From an uncultured Alphaproteobacteria bacterium (GTDB taxonomy: Bacteria > Pseudomonadota > Alphaproteobacteria > Micropepsales > Micropepsaceae): 64,000 nucleotides of DNA. Positions within the stretch are counted from its first letter, which is position 1. Each line of letters opens with the position of its first letter. Made by a program: the position numbers and the translations under genes. Positions 30,150 through 41,030 of the stretch are shown here, piece by piece. The notes below the pieces were generated by a model. It saw nothing but the letters and a program-made list of their open reading frames with translations, made no database searches and was not told the DNA's origin. The DNA lies in NCBI GenBank assembly GCA_903897605.1, contig CAIUCH010000031.1, positions 1-64,000 of the forward strand, in the 5' to 3' direction.

Positions 30150-30920
30150 CTAAAGATTCCCCGCTAGCGCAGCCGCCTGGCCTTTTCGCACCGTATCCCA
30201 GGCCAGCCGGGCAAGTTCCTTGCGGTCCATGGGCCCCAAAGGCTCGTGAAATTGCACGATTACATCCAGCGGGCCGGCTTTCAGCGCTTCCCACAGATGG
30301 GGCACCAGTTCCATGTCGCCATACCAGGCGTAAAGCGGGCGGTTCTCGCGGCCCATCGGAATGCCCTGGCGCGCCACATAGGCGGTGGAAACCGGCTGCA
30401 CCGGCACCCGTGTTCCGTCCTCCAGCACCGTTTCCGCCGCCCCCAAAAGCGCGCTTCGGAATGGCAACACGGCATTGCCGTCATTCGATGTGCCTTCCGG
30501 AAACAGCACCAGCACATCGCCTTGCGCCAAGCGCTGGGCGATGGCGTCACGCGCCATGCCGGTCTCGCTGCGCCGTGCCCTGGTCACGAACACGGTGCGC
30601 TGCAGCCGCGCCAGGGTGCCGAAAAAAGGCCAGTTCCCCACTTCCGACTTGGCGACAAAGCAAAGCGGCGCCACTGCCGAAAAGATCACGATATCCAGCC
30701 AGCTCGAATGATTGGCCAGAAGCAAGGTGGCTTTCTTCGGCGGTGTGCCCTGGACGCGGATATGAATGCCAAACAGGCGCGCGACAAAGCGATGATAACG
30801 GTGCGGAAAGGTTCGCCGCGCGGGCAAGCCTAAAGTCAGCAGCAGCCACTGCCAGGGAATGAGGATGAGCGTGACGACGAGAAAGACCGCCAAGATCACG
30901 GCTGCGCGGAAGGTAGGCAT
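30150..30920 (-). CDS. plsC: 1-acyl-sn-glycerol-3-phosphate acyltransferase (PlsC)
   Basis: A 256-residue membrane acyltransferase making phosphatidic acid from lysophosphatidic acid. One strong N-terminal span (AAVILAVFLVVTLILIPWQWLLL) precedes the catalytic LLLANHSSWLDIVIF (HxxxxD) and VLVFPEGTSNDGNAVLPF (FPEG) motifs. Its first codon overlaps the fur stop codon, so it is probably co-transcribed with fur. Confidence 0.94.
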   Translation of the reverse strand: MPTFRAAVILAVFLVVTLILIPWQWLLLTLGLPARRTFPHRYHRFVARLFGIHIRVQGTPPKKATLLLANHSSWLDIVIFSAVAPLCFVAKSEVGNWPFFGTLARLQRTVFVTRARRSETGMARDAIAQRLAQGDVLVLFPEGTSNDGNAVLPFRSALLGAAETVLEDGTRVPVQPVSTAYVARQGIPMGRENRPLYAWYGDMELVPHLWEALKAGPLDVIVQFHEPLGPMDRKELARLAWDTVRKGQAAALAGNL

Positions 30921-31345
30921 TAAGGCTTGAGCTTCTTGCCCTTGGGCACGCCGTAAAGCTCCAGCCGGTGGTCCACCAGCTCGAACCCCAGTTCTTCAGC
31001 GACGCGGCGCTGCAGCTTTTCAATCTCTTCGTTGCGGAATTCGATCACGCTGCCGGTCTGCACATCGATGAGATGGTCGTGATGGCTCTCCGGCGCCTCT
31101 TCATAGCGGGCCCGGCCGTCGCGAAAGTCGTGCCGCTCCAGGATGCCGGCATCCTCGAAGAGCTTGACGGTGCGATAGACGGTGGCGATGGAGATATGCG
31201 GGTCCAGCGCCGCGGCACGGCGGTAAAGCTCTTCCGCATCGGGATGGTCTTCTGCTCCCGACAGGACGCGCGCAATGACGCGGCGCTGCTCGGTCATCCG
31301 CAGACCCTTGTCGACGCAGAGTTTCTCGATCCGCGTCACCTTCAT
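30920..31345 (-). CDS. fur: Fur family transcriptional regulator
   Basis: A 141-residue metalloregulator. The winged helix spans MTEQRRVIARVLSGAEDHPDAEELYRRAAALDPHISIATVYRTVKLFEDAGILERHDF. The dimer domain shows APESHHDHLIDVQTGSVIEF, the His-rich metal site. It lacks the C-terminal CxxC zinc pair of E. coli Fur, as is common in alphaproteobacterial Fur/Mur. It may therefore respond to iron, manganese or haem status. It lies 28 bp below rimI and overlaps plsC. Confidence 0.93.
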   Translation of the reverse strand: MKVTRIEKLCVDKGLRMTEQRRVIARVLSGAEDHPDAEELYRRAAALDPHISIATVYRTVKLFEDAGILERHDFRDGRARYEEAPESHHDHLIDVQTGSVIEFRNEEIEKLQRRVAEELGFELVDHRLELYGVPKGKKLKP

Positions 31346-31373
31346 CCCCGTCTGTGACTATTGCCGGACGAGG

Positions 31374-31820
31374 TTAGGCGAAATCAGGGGGATTCGGAAG
31401 CGGAAGGATAACCTTCAGGACATGGGCATCCTGACCCGCATAATAGGCCTTGCGCGTACCGGCCTTGGCGAAGCCGAGCCCCGTATAAAGCCCTACCGCC
31501 GGACCGTTATGGGTTGCGACTTCCAGAAACAGGGTTTCGGCGCCCAGCATTTCGGCGTGAGCCGCCGCCGCCCGCACCAGGGCGCGTGCGAGCCCCTGGC
31601 GGCGCGCGGAAGGGGTGACCGCGAGAGTCAGGATTTCCGCTTCGCCCCCCGCCGCCCGGGCAAGGATAAATCCATTGGGCAGCAGAAAAGCGAATACACC
31701 CGGAGTTGCGAACAAGTCGCGGAAGGATGCGGCGCTCCAGGCGTCTGGAAAGGACGTCGCGTGCAGCGCTGCCAGCGCCGCGGCATCTTCGGTCCGATGA
31801 TCGAACAGGCGCGGGTTCAT
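31374..31820 (-). CDS. rimI: Ribosomal-protein-alanine acetyltransferase RimI-like GNAT
   Basis: A 148-residue GNAT acetyltransferase. GEAEILTLAVTPSARRQGLARALVRAAAAHA is the acetyl-CoA loop (RRQGLA), and ETLFLEVATHNGPAVGLYTGLGFAKAGTRKAYY matches the RimI pattern with the active-site tail. RimI acetylates the N-terminus of ribosomal protein S18. The start at 31820 overlaps the tsaB stop by 4 bp, the classical tsaB-rimI pair; upstream frame to 32015 is inside tsaB and rejected. Confidence 0.92.
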   Translation of the reverse strand: MNPRLFDHRTEDAAALAALHATSFPDAWSAASFRDLFATPGVFAFLLPNGFILARAAGGEAEILTLAVTPSARRQGLARALVRAAAAHAEMLGAETLFLEVATHNGPAVGLYTGLGFAKAGTRKAYYAGQDAHVLKVILPLPNPPDFA

Positions 31821-32497
31821 CGTGGAGCGGCGGTCGCCGGAAGCTTGGCATCGGGCGCCCGCAGATAAAGCGGCGCCGGCGTTTGATCCGGCAGGGGACG
31901 CGTCATCGCCAACCGCGCCACCCAAATTGCATCGGGCTGTCGGATGTCCGTCAATGTAAAGCCATCGCCCAGCGCGGCGGCGGCCATGACCGCACCAGTG
32001 CCGCACAACGTGCAAGGCCCGAAGCCACGGATGCGCGCCACCGCATCGTCAAACGGCATCACGGCGGGCGCGAGAATTGTCGCGCCATGCTCCCACAGCA
32101 ACAAATACGCCTCGTCACGCTTGGCATCATGGATCGCGGCCGCGCGATCAGAGGCCGTGGCCGCCGCCATCGCCTCCAAGGTGGTGATGCCGATAAGGGG
32201 TTTCTTCAACCCCACGCGCATGCCGCGCATGAAGGCAAGGCCCACACGCTGGCCGGTAAAGGTGCCGGGGCCGGTGGTGACGGCCAGGCGGTCAAGCGCG
32301 GCGAAGGCGATGCCAGCCTTCTGCATCGCTTCGGCCACCATCGGCGCCAATGCCTCGGCATGGCCGCGCGTCATCTCTTCAAAGCGATGGGCAAGAACGG
32401 CATCGCCGTCCAGCACCGCGACCGAGCAGGCGCCCAGCGCGGTATCAACGGCCAGAATCGATTTATTATGGTCGCTCTCGCTCACGCGAACGCTCAT
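31817..32497 (-). CDS. tsaB: tRNA threonylcarbamoyladenosine biosynthesis protein TsaB
   Basis: About 226 residues, the ASKHA partner that TsaD needs for t6A37 synthesis. ILAVDTALGACSVAVLDGDAVLAHRFEEM and the strongly conserved LAVTTGPGTFTGQRVGLAFMRGM are diagnostic. The N-terminus is uncertain: an ATG at 32497 gives MSVRVSESDHNKS before the conserved ILAVDTA, but these extra residues come from one copy of a 27-bp tandem repeat (32469-32527). A shorter start is possible. It is followed by rimI. Confidence 0.92.
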   Translation of the reverse strand: MSVRVSESDHNKSILAVDTALGACSVAVLDGDAVLAHRFEEMTRGHAEALAPMVAEAMQKAGIAFAALDRLAVTTGPGTFTGQRVGLAFMRGMRVGLKKPLIGITTLEAMAAATASDRAAAIHDAKRDEAYLLLWEHGATILAPAVMPFDDAVARIRGFGPCTLCGTGAVMAAAALGDGFTLTDIRQPDAIWVARLAMTRPLPDQTPAPLYLRAPDAKLPATAAPR

Positions 32498-32527
32498 TGG
32501 TGGTCGCTCTCGCTCGCGCGAACGCTC
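32469..32527. repeat. Tandem 27-bp repeat at the tsaB start
   Basis: Two near-identical copies, 32469-32495 and 32501-32527, differ at one base (CTCACGCG against CTCGCGCG) with a 32-bp period. The left copy encodes the first residues of the annotated TsaB and the right copy ends at the stop codon of the nitroreductase gene. It leaves little room for a separate tsaB ribosome-binding site. Confidence 0.8.
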
Positions 32528-33123
32528 TAAAGGATCTTGCACGCTTCGTCGAAGGACAGGCGCGGATTGCGGGGGAACGCACCGGCCGGATCGCCATGGC
32601 CGACCGCGCAGATGAAGTTGGACTTGATGTTGGTGCCGGTGAAGAACTCCTTGTCCACCGCATCATTGTCGAAGCCCGACATCGGCCCGCAATCAAGCCC
32701 CAGGGCGCGGGCGGCGACGATGAAATAGGCGCCCTGCAGGCTGGAATTGCGCAAGGCGAAGGTCCGGATGAATTCCTCTTTCCCGGTGAAGACTTCCTTC
32801 ATCTTGGGATTGTTGGGGAACAGCCGTGGAAAATGTTCCGGAAAATCCAGGTCCATGCCGATGATGGCGACCGCGGGCGCCGCCATGGTCTTTTCCTGGT
32901 TGCCGGGACTGAGATGCGGCTTCAAGCGATGCTTTGCGGCGTGGGTGGTCAGGAAATAGAAACGCGCCGGCGAAGCGTTGGCGGAGGTCGGACCAAACCG
33001 CATGAGGTCATAGATCGCCATCAGATGGGCGTTGGAGACCGGCTTGTCCTGCCATTTGTTCTGGGTGTGGGCATCACGGAAAATTATGTCGAGCGCTTCA
33101 TCGCTGACCGCGTGGGATGTCAT
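32527..33123 (-). CDS. Nitroreductase family protein (RutE/HadB-like)
   Basis: A 198-residue flavoprotein. LMRFGPTSANASPARFYFLTTHAAKHRLKPHL binds FMN phosphate, and QGAYFIVAARALGLDCGPMSGFD is the second half of the FMN site. The arrangement matches the malonic semialdehyde reductase RutE group. No rut genes are nearby, so the substrate is open; it may be a general nitroreductase or dehydrogenase. It ends CKIL inside the tandem repeat next to tsaB. Confidence 0.88.
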   Translation of the reverse strand: MTSHAVSDEALDIIFRDAHTQNKWQDKPVSNAHLMAIYDLMRFGPTSANASPARFYFLTTHAAKHRLKPHLSPGNQEKTMAAPAVAIIGMDLDFPEHFPRLFPNNPKMKEVFTGKEEFIRTFALRNSSLQGAYFIVAARALGLDCGPMSGFDNDAVDKEFFTGTNIKSNFICAVGHGDPAGAFPRNPRLSFDEACKIL

Positions 33124-33150
33124 GGCAAACTCCGAACGAATGATGGGATA

Positions 33151-33714
33151 TTAGACAGCTTCGACCGCGGTCACTTCCGGCACATAATGCCGAAGCATAT
33201 TCTCGATACCGTTGCGCAGCGTCATGGTCGAGGACGGACAGCCGGCGCAGGAACCCTGCAGATGCAGCGCGACGATGCCGGTGGCGCCGTCGAAGCCCTT
33301 GAAGATGATATCGCCGCCATCCTGGGCGACGGCGGGGCGCACACGGGTTTCGATCAACTCCTTGATCTGGGCGATCACTTCGGGATCGCCGCCCTCGCCA
33401 TAGGAGGTTTGGTCTTCCTCTTCCGCGCCGCCTTCGATCAGCGGCAGATCACGGGTGAAATGCTCCATGATGATGCCCAGCAGCGCCGGCTTCAGATGCT
33501 TCCAGTCGCCGTCGCGCTTGGTGATGGAAATAAAGTCCGAACCGAAAAACACCCGCGACACGTCCGGCGTCGCGAACAGCGCCCGCGCCAGGGGTGAGCG
33601 GCCGGTCTGTTCGACCGATGGAAAATCCGCCACCGCGCCCTCGCCCATCACGGTACGGCCGGGGAGGAATTTCAGGGTGGCGGGATTGGGGGTGGCTTCG
33701 GTCTGGATGAACAT
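33151..33714 (-). CDS. NifU family Fe-S scaffold protein (Nfu type)
   Basis: A 187-residue iron-sulfur carrier. The N-terminal Nfu_N domain (MFIQTEATPNPATLKFLPGR, SPLARALFATPDVSRVFFGSDFISITK) is followed by the NifU C-terminal domain IKELIETRVRPAVAQDGGDIIFKGF with the cluster-binding LQGSCAGCPSSTMTLRNGIE (CxxC). This is the mitochondrial NFU1-like form common in alphaproteobacteria. It delivers 4Fe-4S clusters to enzymes such as lipoate synthase. Separate gene, read the same way as the nitroreductase. Confidence 0.95.
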   Translation of the reverse strand: MFIQTEATPNPATLKFLPGRTVMGEGAVADFPSVEQTGRSPLARALFATPDVSRVFFGSDFISITKRDGDWKHLKPALLGIIMEHFTRDLPLIEGGAEEEDQTSYGEGGDPEVIAQIKELIETRVRPAVAQDGGDIIFKGFDGATGIVALHLQGSCAGCPSSTMTLRNGIENMLRHYVPEVTAVEAV

Positions 33715-33778
33715 GGTCGGGTCCTAGCAAGGCTATCCCCTTTTACATGGACCTTGGCCCGGGCCCGATCAAGCACAC

Positions 33779-33982
33779 TCAAAAGTCGGAAATCAGGCCT
33801 TTTTTCTCCCAATCCCCGTACCTTGTGGGCTCTGGTCCCTTGGGGCCGCCCCGTTCCGGCGGCAGCTGCAGCGGCTTGGCGGCGGCGCGGCGGGCCTCGG
33901 CTTCTTGATTGGCCCGCTTGGCGGCCTCGGCGAGACGGGCAGCGATCTCTTCCGGAGATGAAGCTTTTTTCGGCGTGTCCAT
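33779..33982 (-). CDS. DUF1674 protein, SDHAF4-like succinate dehydrogenase assembly factor
   Basis: A 67-residue protein. After a helical, Ala/Lys/Glu-rich stretch it ends with PPERGGPKGPEPTRYGDWEKKGLISDF, the DUF1674 signature shared with mitochondrial SDHAF4, which binds flavinylated SdhA during complex II assembly. Start at ATG 33982, dropping an unsupported upstream extension. It is divergent from htpX. No sdh genes are in this window. Confidence 0.9.
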   Translation of the reverse strand: MDTPKKASSPEEIAARLAEAAKRANQEAEARRAAAKPLQLPPERGGPKGPEPTRYGDWEKKGLISDF

Positions 33983-34042
33983 GAGCGCTTGACCCTGTCG
34001 GAACAAAGCATACATCACTGTCATCACTAGGGATATTCCAGA

Positions 34043-34900
34043 ATGAACCTGTTCAAAACCGTCTTTCTAATGTCACTCCTGACCGGTCTTTTCCTGGTCA
34101 TCGGAGCGCTGATCGGCGGTGGACCGGGCATGGTCATCGCCTTCCTGTTCGCGGCGGGGTTGAATCTGGCCGCCTATTGGAACTCGGACAAAATGCTGCT
34201 CTCCATGTATGGCGCGCGGCAGGTGGACGCCAGCACCTCTCCCGATCTGGTACACATCGTGGAACGGCTGGCGGCCCAGGCACACCTGCCCACGCCCAAA
34301 GTCTTCATTTCCGAAAATCCGCAGCCCAACGCTTTTGCCACCGGCCGCAGTCCCGCGCATGCCGCCGTCTGCGTTACCAGCGGCCTGTTGGCCACCGTCA
34401 GCAACGAAGAACTGGCGGGCGTGATCGCCCATGAGTTGGGGCATGTGAAAAATCGCGACACCCTCACCATGACCATGACCGCGGTGATCGCGGGCGCCAT
34501 CGGCATGCTGGCGAATTTCGCCTTCTTCATGGGCGGGCGGCGCAATCCCTTGGGCCTTGTCGGTGTACTGTTGGTGACCTTGCTGGCGCCGATCGCCGCC
34601 ATATTGGTGCAGGCGGCGATCTCACGCTCGCGCGAGTTCGAGGCGGACCGCGCCGGCGCCGAATTGACGGGCCGCCCGTTATGGCTTGCCGATGCATTGG
34701 CGCAGATTGATCGCTCGGCGCAGAAGACCTTGAACGCGCCCGCCGACGCCAATCCCGCCACCGCGCACATGTTCATCATCAATCCGCTGCATGGCGGCAT
34801 GAGCGGCTTGTTCGCCAGTCATCCCGCCACCGCGGAACGCATCGCGCGCCTGCGCGCCATGGCGGGCGTGGCGGACCAGCAAGCCGGTCCGTGGGGATGA
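34043..34900 (+). CDS. htpX: Membrane protease HtpX
   Basis: A 285-residue zinc metalloprotease of the inner membrane that degrades misfolded membrane proteins. Two N-terminal spans ([36 protein letters not shown]) precede [16 protein letters not shown], then [18 protein letters not shown] (HExxH), two more spans and [17 protein letters not shown] with the third zinc ligand Glu. Length is typical. It overlaps rsmB by 4 bp (ATGA), so the two are co-transcribed. Confidence 0.96.
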   Translation: MNLFKTVFLMSLLTGLFLVIGALIGGGPGMVIAFLFAAGLNLAAYWNSDKMLLSMYGARQVDASTSPDLVHIVERLAAQAHLPTPKVFISENPQPNAFATGRSPAHAAVCVTSGLLATVSNEELAGVIAHELGHVKNRDTLTMTMTAVIAGAIGMLANFAFFMGGRRNPLGLVGVLLVTLLAPIAAILVQAAISRSREFEADRAGAELTGRPLWLADALAQIDRSAQKTLNAPADANPATAHMFIINPLHGGMSGLFASHPATAERIARLRAMAGVADQQAGPWG

Positions 34901-36186
34901 GCGACGCCGCGGCGGACCGCGCGGGCCTGGCTGCGCGCAAGGCCGCGCTTGCCATTTTTTCCCAAGTGCAGCGGCAACGCCGTCCGTTGGATACCCAACT
35001 TGACAGCTTGAAAAATTTACCGCCGCGCGATGCGGGTTTCGCGCGCGCGCTGGCGAGCGAGAGTTTGCGCCATTTCGGCGCGCTGGACGCGGTGGTCCGT
35101 CATTTCGTTCCCAAGCCGCTCCCGCCGCACAAGGCGGGACCGGCGACGGAAATCCTGATGCTGGGCGCCTGCGAGCTTCTGATTCTGAAAGTGGCGCCGC
35201 ATGCCGCGGTGGATGCGGCGAACGATCTGGCAAGTGCCGACAACAAGGCGGTCCATTTCAAATCCCTCATCAATGCGGTGCTGCGCCGGATCGCGCGCGA
35301 AGGCGAAGCCGTCCGCGCTGGCCGGGATACGCCCCGTCTCAACACGCCGGATTGGCTATGGTCGCGCTGGGCCGCGCAATATGGGGACAACATCGCGCGC
35401 AGGATCGCCGAGGCGCATGCCAAGGAAGCGCCGCTGGACATCACGTTAAAGCGGACCGATGCGGTCCATCCCGAAAGCGTGCCGTTATTCGGCCTGTCAC
35501 GCCGGGTATCGGATCAGGCCCGGGTGGAAGACCTTGCCGGCTTCGCCGATGGCGGCTGGTGGGTGCAGGACGTGGCGGCGACATTGCCGGTTGCTCTTCT
35601 GGGTGATGTCGCTGGCAAACGGGTGATCGATCTGTGCGCAGCGCCCGGCGGCAAGAGCTTGCAGCTTGCGGCACGGGGCGCAGAAGTGACGGCGGTGGAA
35701 ATGGATTCTGTGCGCGCCGGGCGCATCCGCGAAAATCTTGAACGCACCGGCCTGAATGCGCATGTGGTGCAAAGCGATGTCCGTGATTTTCAAGGCACCG
35801 CGCCCCTGGTGCTTCTGGATGCACCCTGCACCGCCACCGGCACCATCCGCCGTCATCCCGATCTGCCCTGGATCAAAAGCGCCGCCGATGTGACGGCGCA
35901 AGCGGCGGTCGCCTATGATCTCTTGGAAAGCGCCGCTGCGATGGTCGAACCGGATGGCCTGTTGGTATTTTCGGTCTGTTCGCTGGAACGCGAAGAAGGC
36001 GAAGAGCAGATCGCGTCATTTCTGGCGGCGCATCCGGAATTCGCCCGTGTCCCAGTCACCGCGCCTGAAGTTTTCAATCATGCCGAATGGATTTCACCAC
36101 AAGGCGATCTGCGCACCTTGCCCTGTCATCTGTCCGAGATCGGCGGAATGGACGGCTTTTACGCCGCGCGGCTCAGACGCTTATAA
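34897..36186 (+). CDS. rsmB: 16S rRNA (cytosine-967 C5) methyltransferase-like protein (RsmB)
   Basis: A 429-residue RNA m5C methyltransferase. The N-terminal NusB-like domain ([35 protein letters not shown]) is followed by the Rossmann domain: [28 protein letters not shown] binds [23 protein letters not shown] holds the first catalytic Cys and [18 protein letters not shown] the second. Start at ATG 34897, overlapping the htpX stop. Its end overlaps the convergent TipN-like gene by 6 bp. Confidence 0.94.
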   Translation: MSDAAADRAGLAARKAALAIFSQVQRQRRPLDTQLDSLKNLPPRDAGFARALASESLRHFGALDAVVRHFVPKPLPPHKAGPATEILMLGACELLILKVAPHAAVDAANDLASADNKAVHFKSLINAVLRRIAREGEAVRAGRDTPRLNTPDWLWSRWAAQYGDNIARRIAEAHAKEAPLDITLKRTDAVHPESVPLFGLSRRVSDQARVEDLAGFADGGWWVQDVAATLPVALLGDVAGKRVIDLCAAPGGKSLQLAARGAEVTAVEMDSVRAGRIRENLERTGLNAHVVQSDVRDFQGTAPLVLLDAPCTATGTIRRHPDLPWIKSAADVTAQAAVAYDLLESAAAMVEPDGLLVFSVCSLEREEGEEQIASFLAAHPEFARVPVTAPEVFNHAEWISPQGDLRTLPCHLSEIGGMDGFYAARLRRL

Positions 36187-38265
36187 CCGTCCGAGCGCGT
36201 AAGCGATGGCGAGATAAATCTTGCCGGTATCCGCCGAAAGAATGGAAGACGTCAGAAGTCCGCCGCCATCACCCTCACGGGTGCGCGCCAGCAGCGCCTC
36301 GAATTCATTCAGATAGGCATCCGCGGCGTCATGAAACCGCTCATCCTCGCGATAGAGCGTGGTGATCCGGTCGATCGCGCCATCGTCGATGGCGCTTGCC
36401 AGCTTGCGCGCGAACACGGCGCGGTCGCCCGCCAGATAATGTTTCCATTCGTCATTGCCGGGGACGGCCTCGGAGCTGATGGCTTCCAGATCCACCGCCA
36501 TGTCGGCGAGTGCCGCCTGCAATGCGCCCATCGCGGCGGCCGCATTCGCATTGGCGATATCACGGACCGTCGGCTCGTTGCTTTCCGCCGCCGCCAGCAG
36601 GGTTTTCATCTCCCAGGTCTTTGCGTCGCTTGCTCTGTCATTGCCGCGCATATCGACATTCTTCTTGGGCCGCTGGGTCAGTTTGCGCGCCAGGCCCTTG
36701 AGGCCATCGCCTTCTGCCGCCGCTTCAACGGGCGGTGCGCCGGTTTGGTGCTGCAGCAACAGCGCACGGCTGCCCTGGGTGTTGCGCGAATGGATCGAGG
36801 AAATCGTGCGGGCCGACAGATCCAGCATCTCGTTGGTTTCGGCTTGCACCATCTGGCGAATGCGCTGGGCCTCGCCCTGCGCCACGGTGGGAAGCCGCGT
36901 CAGATGATGCTCCACATCCGCAATTGTTTTGGCCAGGTTCTCGCGGATCTGGGTCGCTTCGGCGCTCATCTCGCCGGCAACCCGCAGCAGCCTCTCGCAT
37001 TCGGCCATCGCCTCGCCCACCAGGGCATGGGCGTCCTGCTTGGCCTGGGCCGCGCTTTCGCCGATCAAGGTCTGGGCGCCGCTGCCCGCATCGCGCAAAG
37101 TCCCGACCAGGCTGGTCAGCATGGCGTTGGCGGTATCGGAGGTTTCCTTCAACCGCGTTGCCTCTTGCGCAAAAGCGGCCGTGAGCTGGGAAGCACGCGC
37201 GGCGGCGTTGGACATGATGACGTCCATATGCTGCTCGGCATCGCCGGTTACCGCTTCCAGCTTCTGGGCTTCGCCGCCAAAGGCGCCGATGGCGGCTTCC
37301 ATGCCGGCATATTGCTTGGTCAAGGCGGATTCGAATTGGGCACTGTCTTCCTTGAGCTTGCCCAGCAATTCCGACATCGCGCCGCGATGCTTTTCCTGCC
37401 GCGCCAGCACGAATTCGGCACGCTGGATCGCTGCATCGGCAATCGCTTCGATTTTTCTTGCCTGGCTGTCCAGCTCGACGGCGGCGGCATGGGGCGCTTC
37501 GGCGGCGGCCTGGGTGGCGGCGCGAAAACTTGCCGCCTGAACATCCAGCGATTGCGACGCCATCTTGAGCGAGCCTTCCGCCGTCTCGATGGCGGATTTC
37601 AATTGCGCCGAGCGGCCGGCCACGGTTTCGGTGGCGCGCGATGCGACTTCGGAAAGATTTTCGGAGACCGATTCCAGCCGCTGGCTTTCCTGAGAGAGGC
37701 GCGCGGCAATGGCTTCGCCCCGCACTTCGGTGCGCGCGCCGGCTTCGTCCAGCGCCACGATCTGGTTTTCCAGCGCCGTCTCCAATGCGCGCAGGCGGCC
37801 GAAGGCGCCATCCAGTCCGGCGTTCAGGGCATCGATCTCCCGGCGCACCACCCGGCCAAGGTGGGCAGCGTTGCGCGAGATGCTTTCATCGGTGGAAAAA
37901 AGATTCTCGGCGGAACCCCGCAGGGTCTCCGCCATGCGTCCCATGCGATTGGCGAGGGCAAACGCGGCCGCGACGGCGACAAACAGAAAGGGCGGCAAGA
38001 AGATCGCGGCCGCGAACAAGGCGACCTGCTGCAATTCAAGGCCGAGAAGCCCGGTGGGACCGAAATAACCCCACAGATAAGCGCCCCAGACTCCGACCCA
38101 AAAAAAGGATGCAACGGCGGCAAAGAACACCGCCATGACGCCGAACCGGCCGGGACCGGGAGCCTTCAGGACGACCCGGCCATCGCCCTGTGCGAGCGGG
38201 ATTTCCCCGCCGACATCGACAGGCTCCATTACAACTGGCTGATTTCGCTCGAAATTCCGTACCAT
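36181..38265 (-). CDS. Large coiled-coil membrane protein, TipN-like
   Basis: A 694-residue protein. About 40 polar residues precede two membrane spans (GVMAVFFAAVASFFWVGVWG and VALFAAAIFLPPFLFVAVAA). Roughly 400 residues of coiled coil rich in Ala, Glu and Gln follow. The C-terminal part is globular: GNDEWKHYLAGDRAVFARKLASAIDDGAI, then ITTLYREDERFHDAADAYLNEFEALL and [21 protein letters not shown]. The layout of two N-terminal spans and a long coiled coil resembles Caulobacter TipN, which marks the new pole. The match rests on layout and the C-terminal pattern only. Confidence 0.6.
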   Translation of the reverse strand: MVRNFERNQPVVMEPVDVGGEIPLAQGDGRVVLKAPGPGRFGVMAVFFAAVASFFWVGVWGAYLWGYFGPTGLLGLELQQVALFAAAIFLPPFLFVAVAAAFALANRMGRMAETLRGSAENLFSTDESISRNAAHLGRVVRREIDALNAGLDGAFGRLRALETALENQIVALDEAGARTEVRGEAIAARLSQESQRLESVSENLSEVASRATETVAGRSAQLKSAIETAEGSLKMASQSLDVQAASFRAATQAAAEAPHAAAVELDSQARKIEAIADAAIQRAEFVLARQEKHRGAMSELLGKLKEDSAQFESALTKQYAGMEAAIGAFGGEAQKLEAVTGDAEQHMDVIMSNAAARASQLTAAFAQEATRLKETSDTANAMLTSLVGTLRDAGSGAQTLIGESAAQAKQDAHALVGEAMAECERLLRVAGEMSAEATQIRENLAKTIADVEHHLTRLPTVAQGEAQRIRQMVQAETNEMLDLSARTISSIHSRNTQGSRALLLQHQTGAPPVEAAAEGDGLKGLARKLTQRPKKNVDMRGNDRASDAKTWEMKTLLAAAESNEPTVRDIANANAAAAMGALQAALADMAVDLEAISSEAVPGNDEWKHYLAGDRAVFARKLASAIDDGAIDRITTLYREDERFHDAADAYLNEFEALLARTREGDGGGLLTSSILSADTGKIYLAIAYALGRL

Positions 38266-38379
38266 CGGCGAGGACCCCTTATCCAGGCACGATACCGCAA
38301 AGGCGACAGGGCGGGAAGGCTAGCAGGCCTGGCGTTAACGTGACGTTAGCCTTTTGGTTACCAGGCTTGGTTATCGCAA

Positions 38380-40297
<1,918 letters not shown>

Positions 40298-40354
40298 AAA
40301 GCCGCTCGCTAGAACCCGGAATAACAGGCTGTGGCCGCTTCCGGGGAGGTCAAA

Positions 40355-40747
40355 TTGAAAATCACGACTGCCCTGATCCTTGCCGCTTATCTGGCCTCGC
40401 CGGCGGCGGCCTGGTCGCAGGATGCCCCGATCAAGATCTATACGGCTCCACTATTCTCAACACTCCATCACAGGGATTGGGCCGGTGTCCGCGAGAATAT
40501 ATTGGCGGATGCCGTGCGGGCCGCCTTTTTACAGGCGCAATTCCAATCAGCGCCCGGGCCTGGCGCCGACATATTAACGCTCGCGGCGCCGGATGGGGTT
40601 AGTAAAGATAAGGAAGACTATATTTTCACGGTCGTGTTTTCACGGGACGGCACAAAAATTGGCGAAGCCGTCGAATCCTGCCCCATCAAAAAGCTAACCG
40701 ATTGCACGGACCAATTGGTTTTGGACATAAAGACTGCCGCCCAGTGA
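40355..40747 (+). CDS. Small secreted protein of unknown function
   Basis: About 130 residues from TTG 40355, which has a good site (GGGGAGG) eight bases upstream; GTG 40331 is an alternative. The signal peptide is KITTALILAAYLASPAAAWSQ. The mature part is mostly beta, with KDKEDYIFTVVFSRDGTKIG and a pair of cysteines (SCPIKKLTDCTD) likely to form a disulfide. No family is recognised. It is followed by a hairpin at 40784-40806. Confidence 0.65.
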   Translation: MKITTALILAAYLASPAAAWSQDAPIKIYTAPLFSTLHHRDWAGVRENILADAVRAAFLQAQFQSAPGPGADILTLAAPDGVSKDKEDYIFTVVFSRDGTKIGEAVESCPIKKLTDCTDQLVLDIKTAAQ

Positions 40748-40889
40748 GCGGCGACCGCCCGTAGCGTCAGCGTATGGGCGGGCAAAACGATCCTGCGGAT
40801 CGTTTTGAGCCGCGAACGCCGCGAGCACGAGCGAGTGGCGGCGACCGCCCGTAGCGTCAGCGTAGCGCGACGATCGTTTTGAGCCGCGA
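40748..40889. repeat. Imperfect tandem repeat just upstream of comM
   Basis: An identical 27-bp segment occurs at 40748-40774 and 40838-40864, 90 bp apart. A second shared segment, GATCGTTTTGAGCCGCGA, occurs at 40798-40815 and 40872-40889. The units include CGAGCAC(A/G)AGCGAG-type runs. They lie between a small secreted gene and the broken comM gene. There is no CRISPR spacing. Confidence 0.75.
40784..40806. terminator. Bidirectional intrinsic terminator-like hairpin
   Basis: AAAACGATC and GATCGTTTT form a perfect 9-bp stem with a 5-nt loop CTGCG. It has U/A tracts on both sides and lies 37 bp after the secreted-protein gene. It is embedded in the tandem repeat. Confidence 0.6.
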
Positions 40890-40998
40890 GCACAAGCGAG
40901 CGGCGGTTGTGGACTCGCCAGCTTTCTGAATTCTGATTAGTGTCTCCGCCAGTTGGGGGCGGAATGACTGTCGCGCATATTTACACGGTTGCGTTCCA

Positions 40999-41005
40999 GG
41001 GGATC
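40999..41005. repeat. Target-site duplication, left copy (GGGGATC)
   Basis: The seven bases GGGGATC abut the left inverted repeat with one extra base A, and recur at 44146-44152. IS1595 elements normally duplicate 8 bp, so the eighth base has probably mutated. Confidence 0.88.
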
Positions 41006-41006
41006 A

Positions 41007-41030
41007 CTCCATTATGCAGCAAGCACACCT
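41007..41030 (+). repeat. Left terminal inverted repeat
   Basis: This 24-bp sequence begins CTCCATTATGCAGC and ends AGCACACCT. It is the exact reverse complement of 44122-44145. It also forms the last codons of the truncated comM frame. Confidence 0.95.

Noticed and set aside
36331-38343. Plus-strand frame of 670 codons
   Set aside because: It is antisense to the coiled-coil TipN-like gene; long stop-free antisense frames are common opposite such sequences.
40748-40889. Possible CRISPR array
   Set aside because: Only two copies with unequal spacing and no regular spacers; no cas genes are present.
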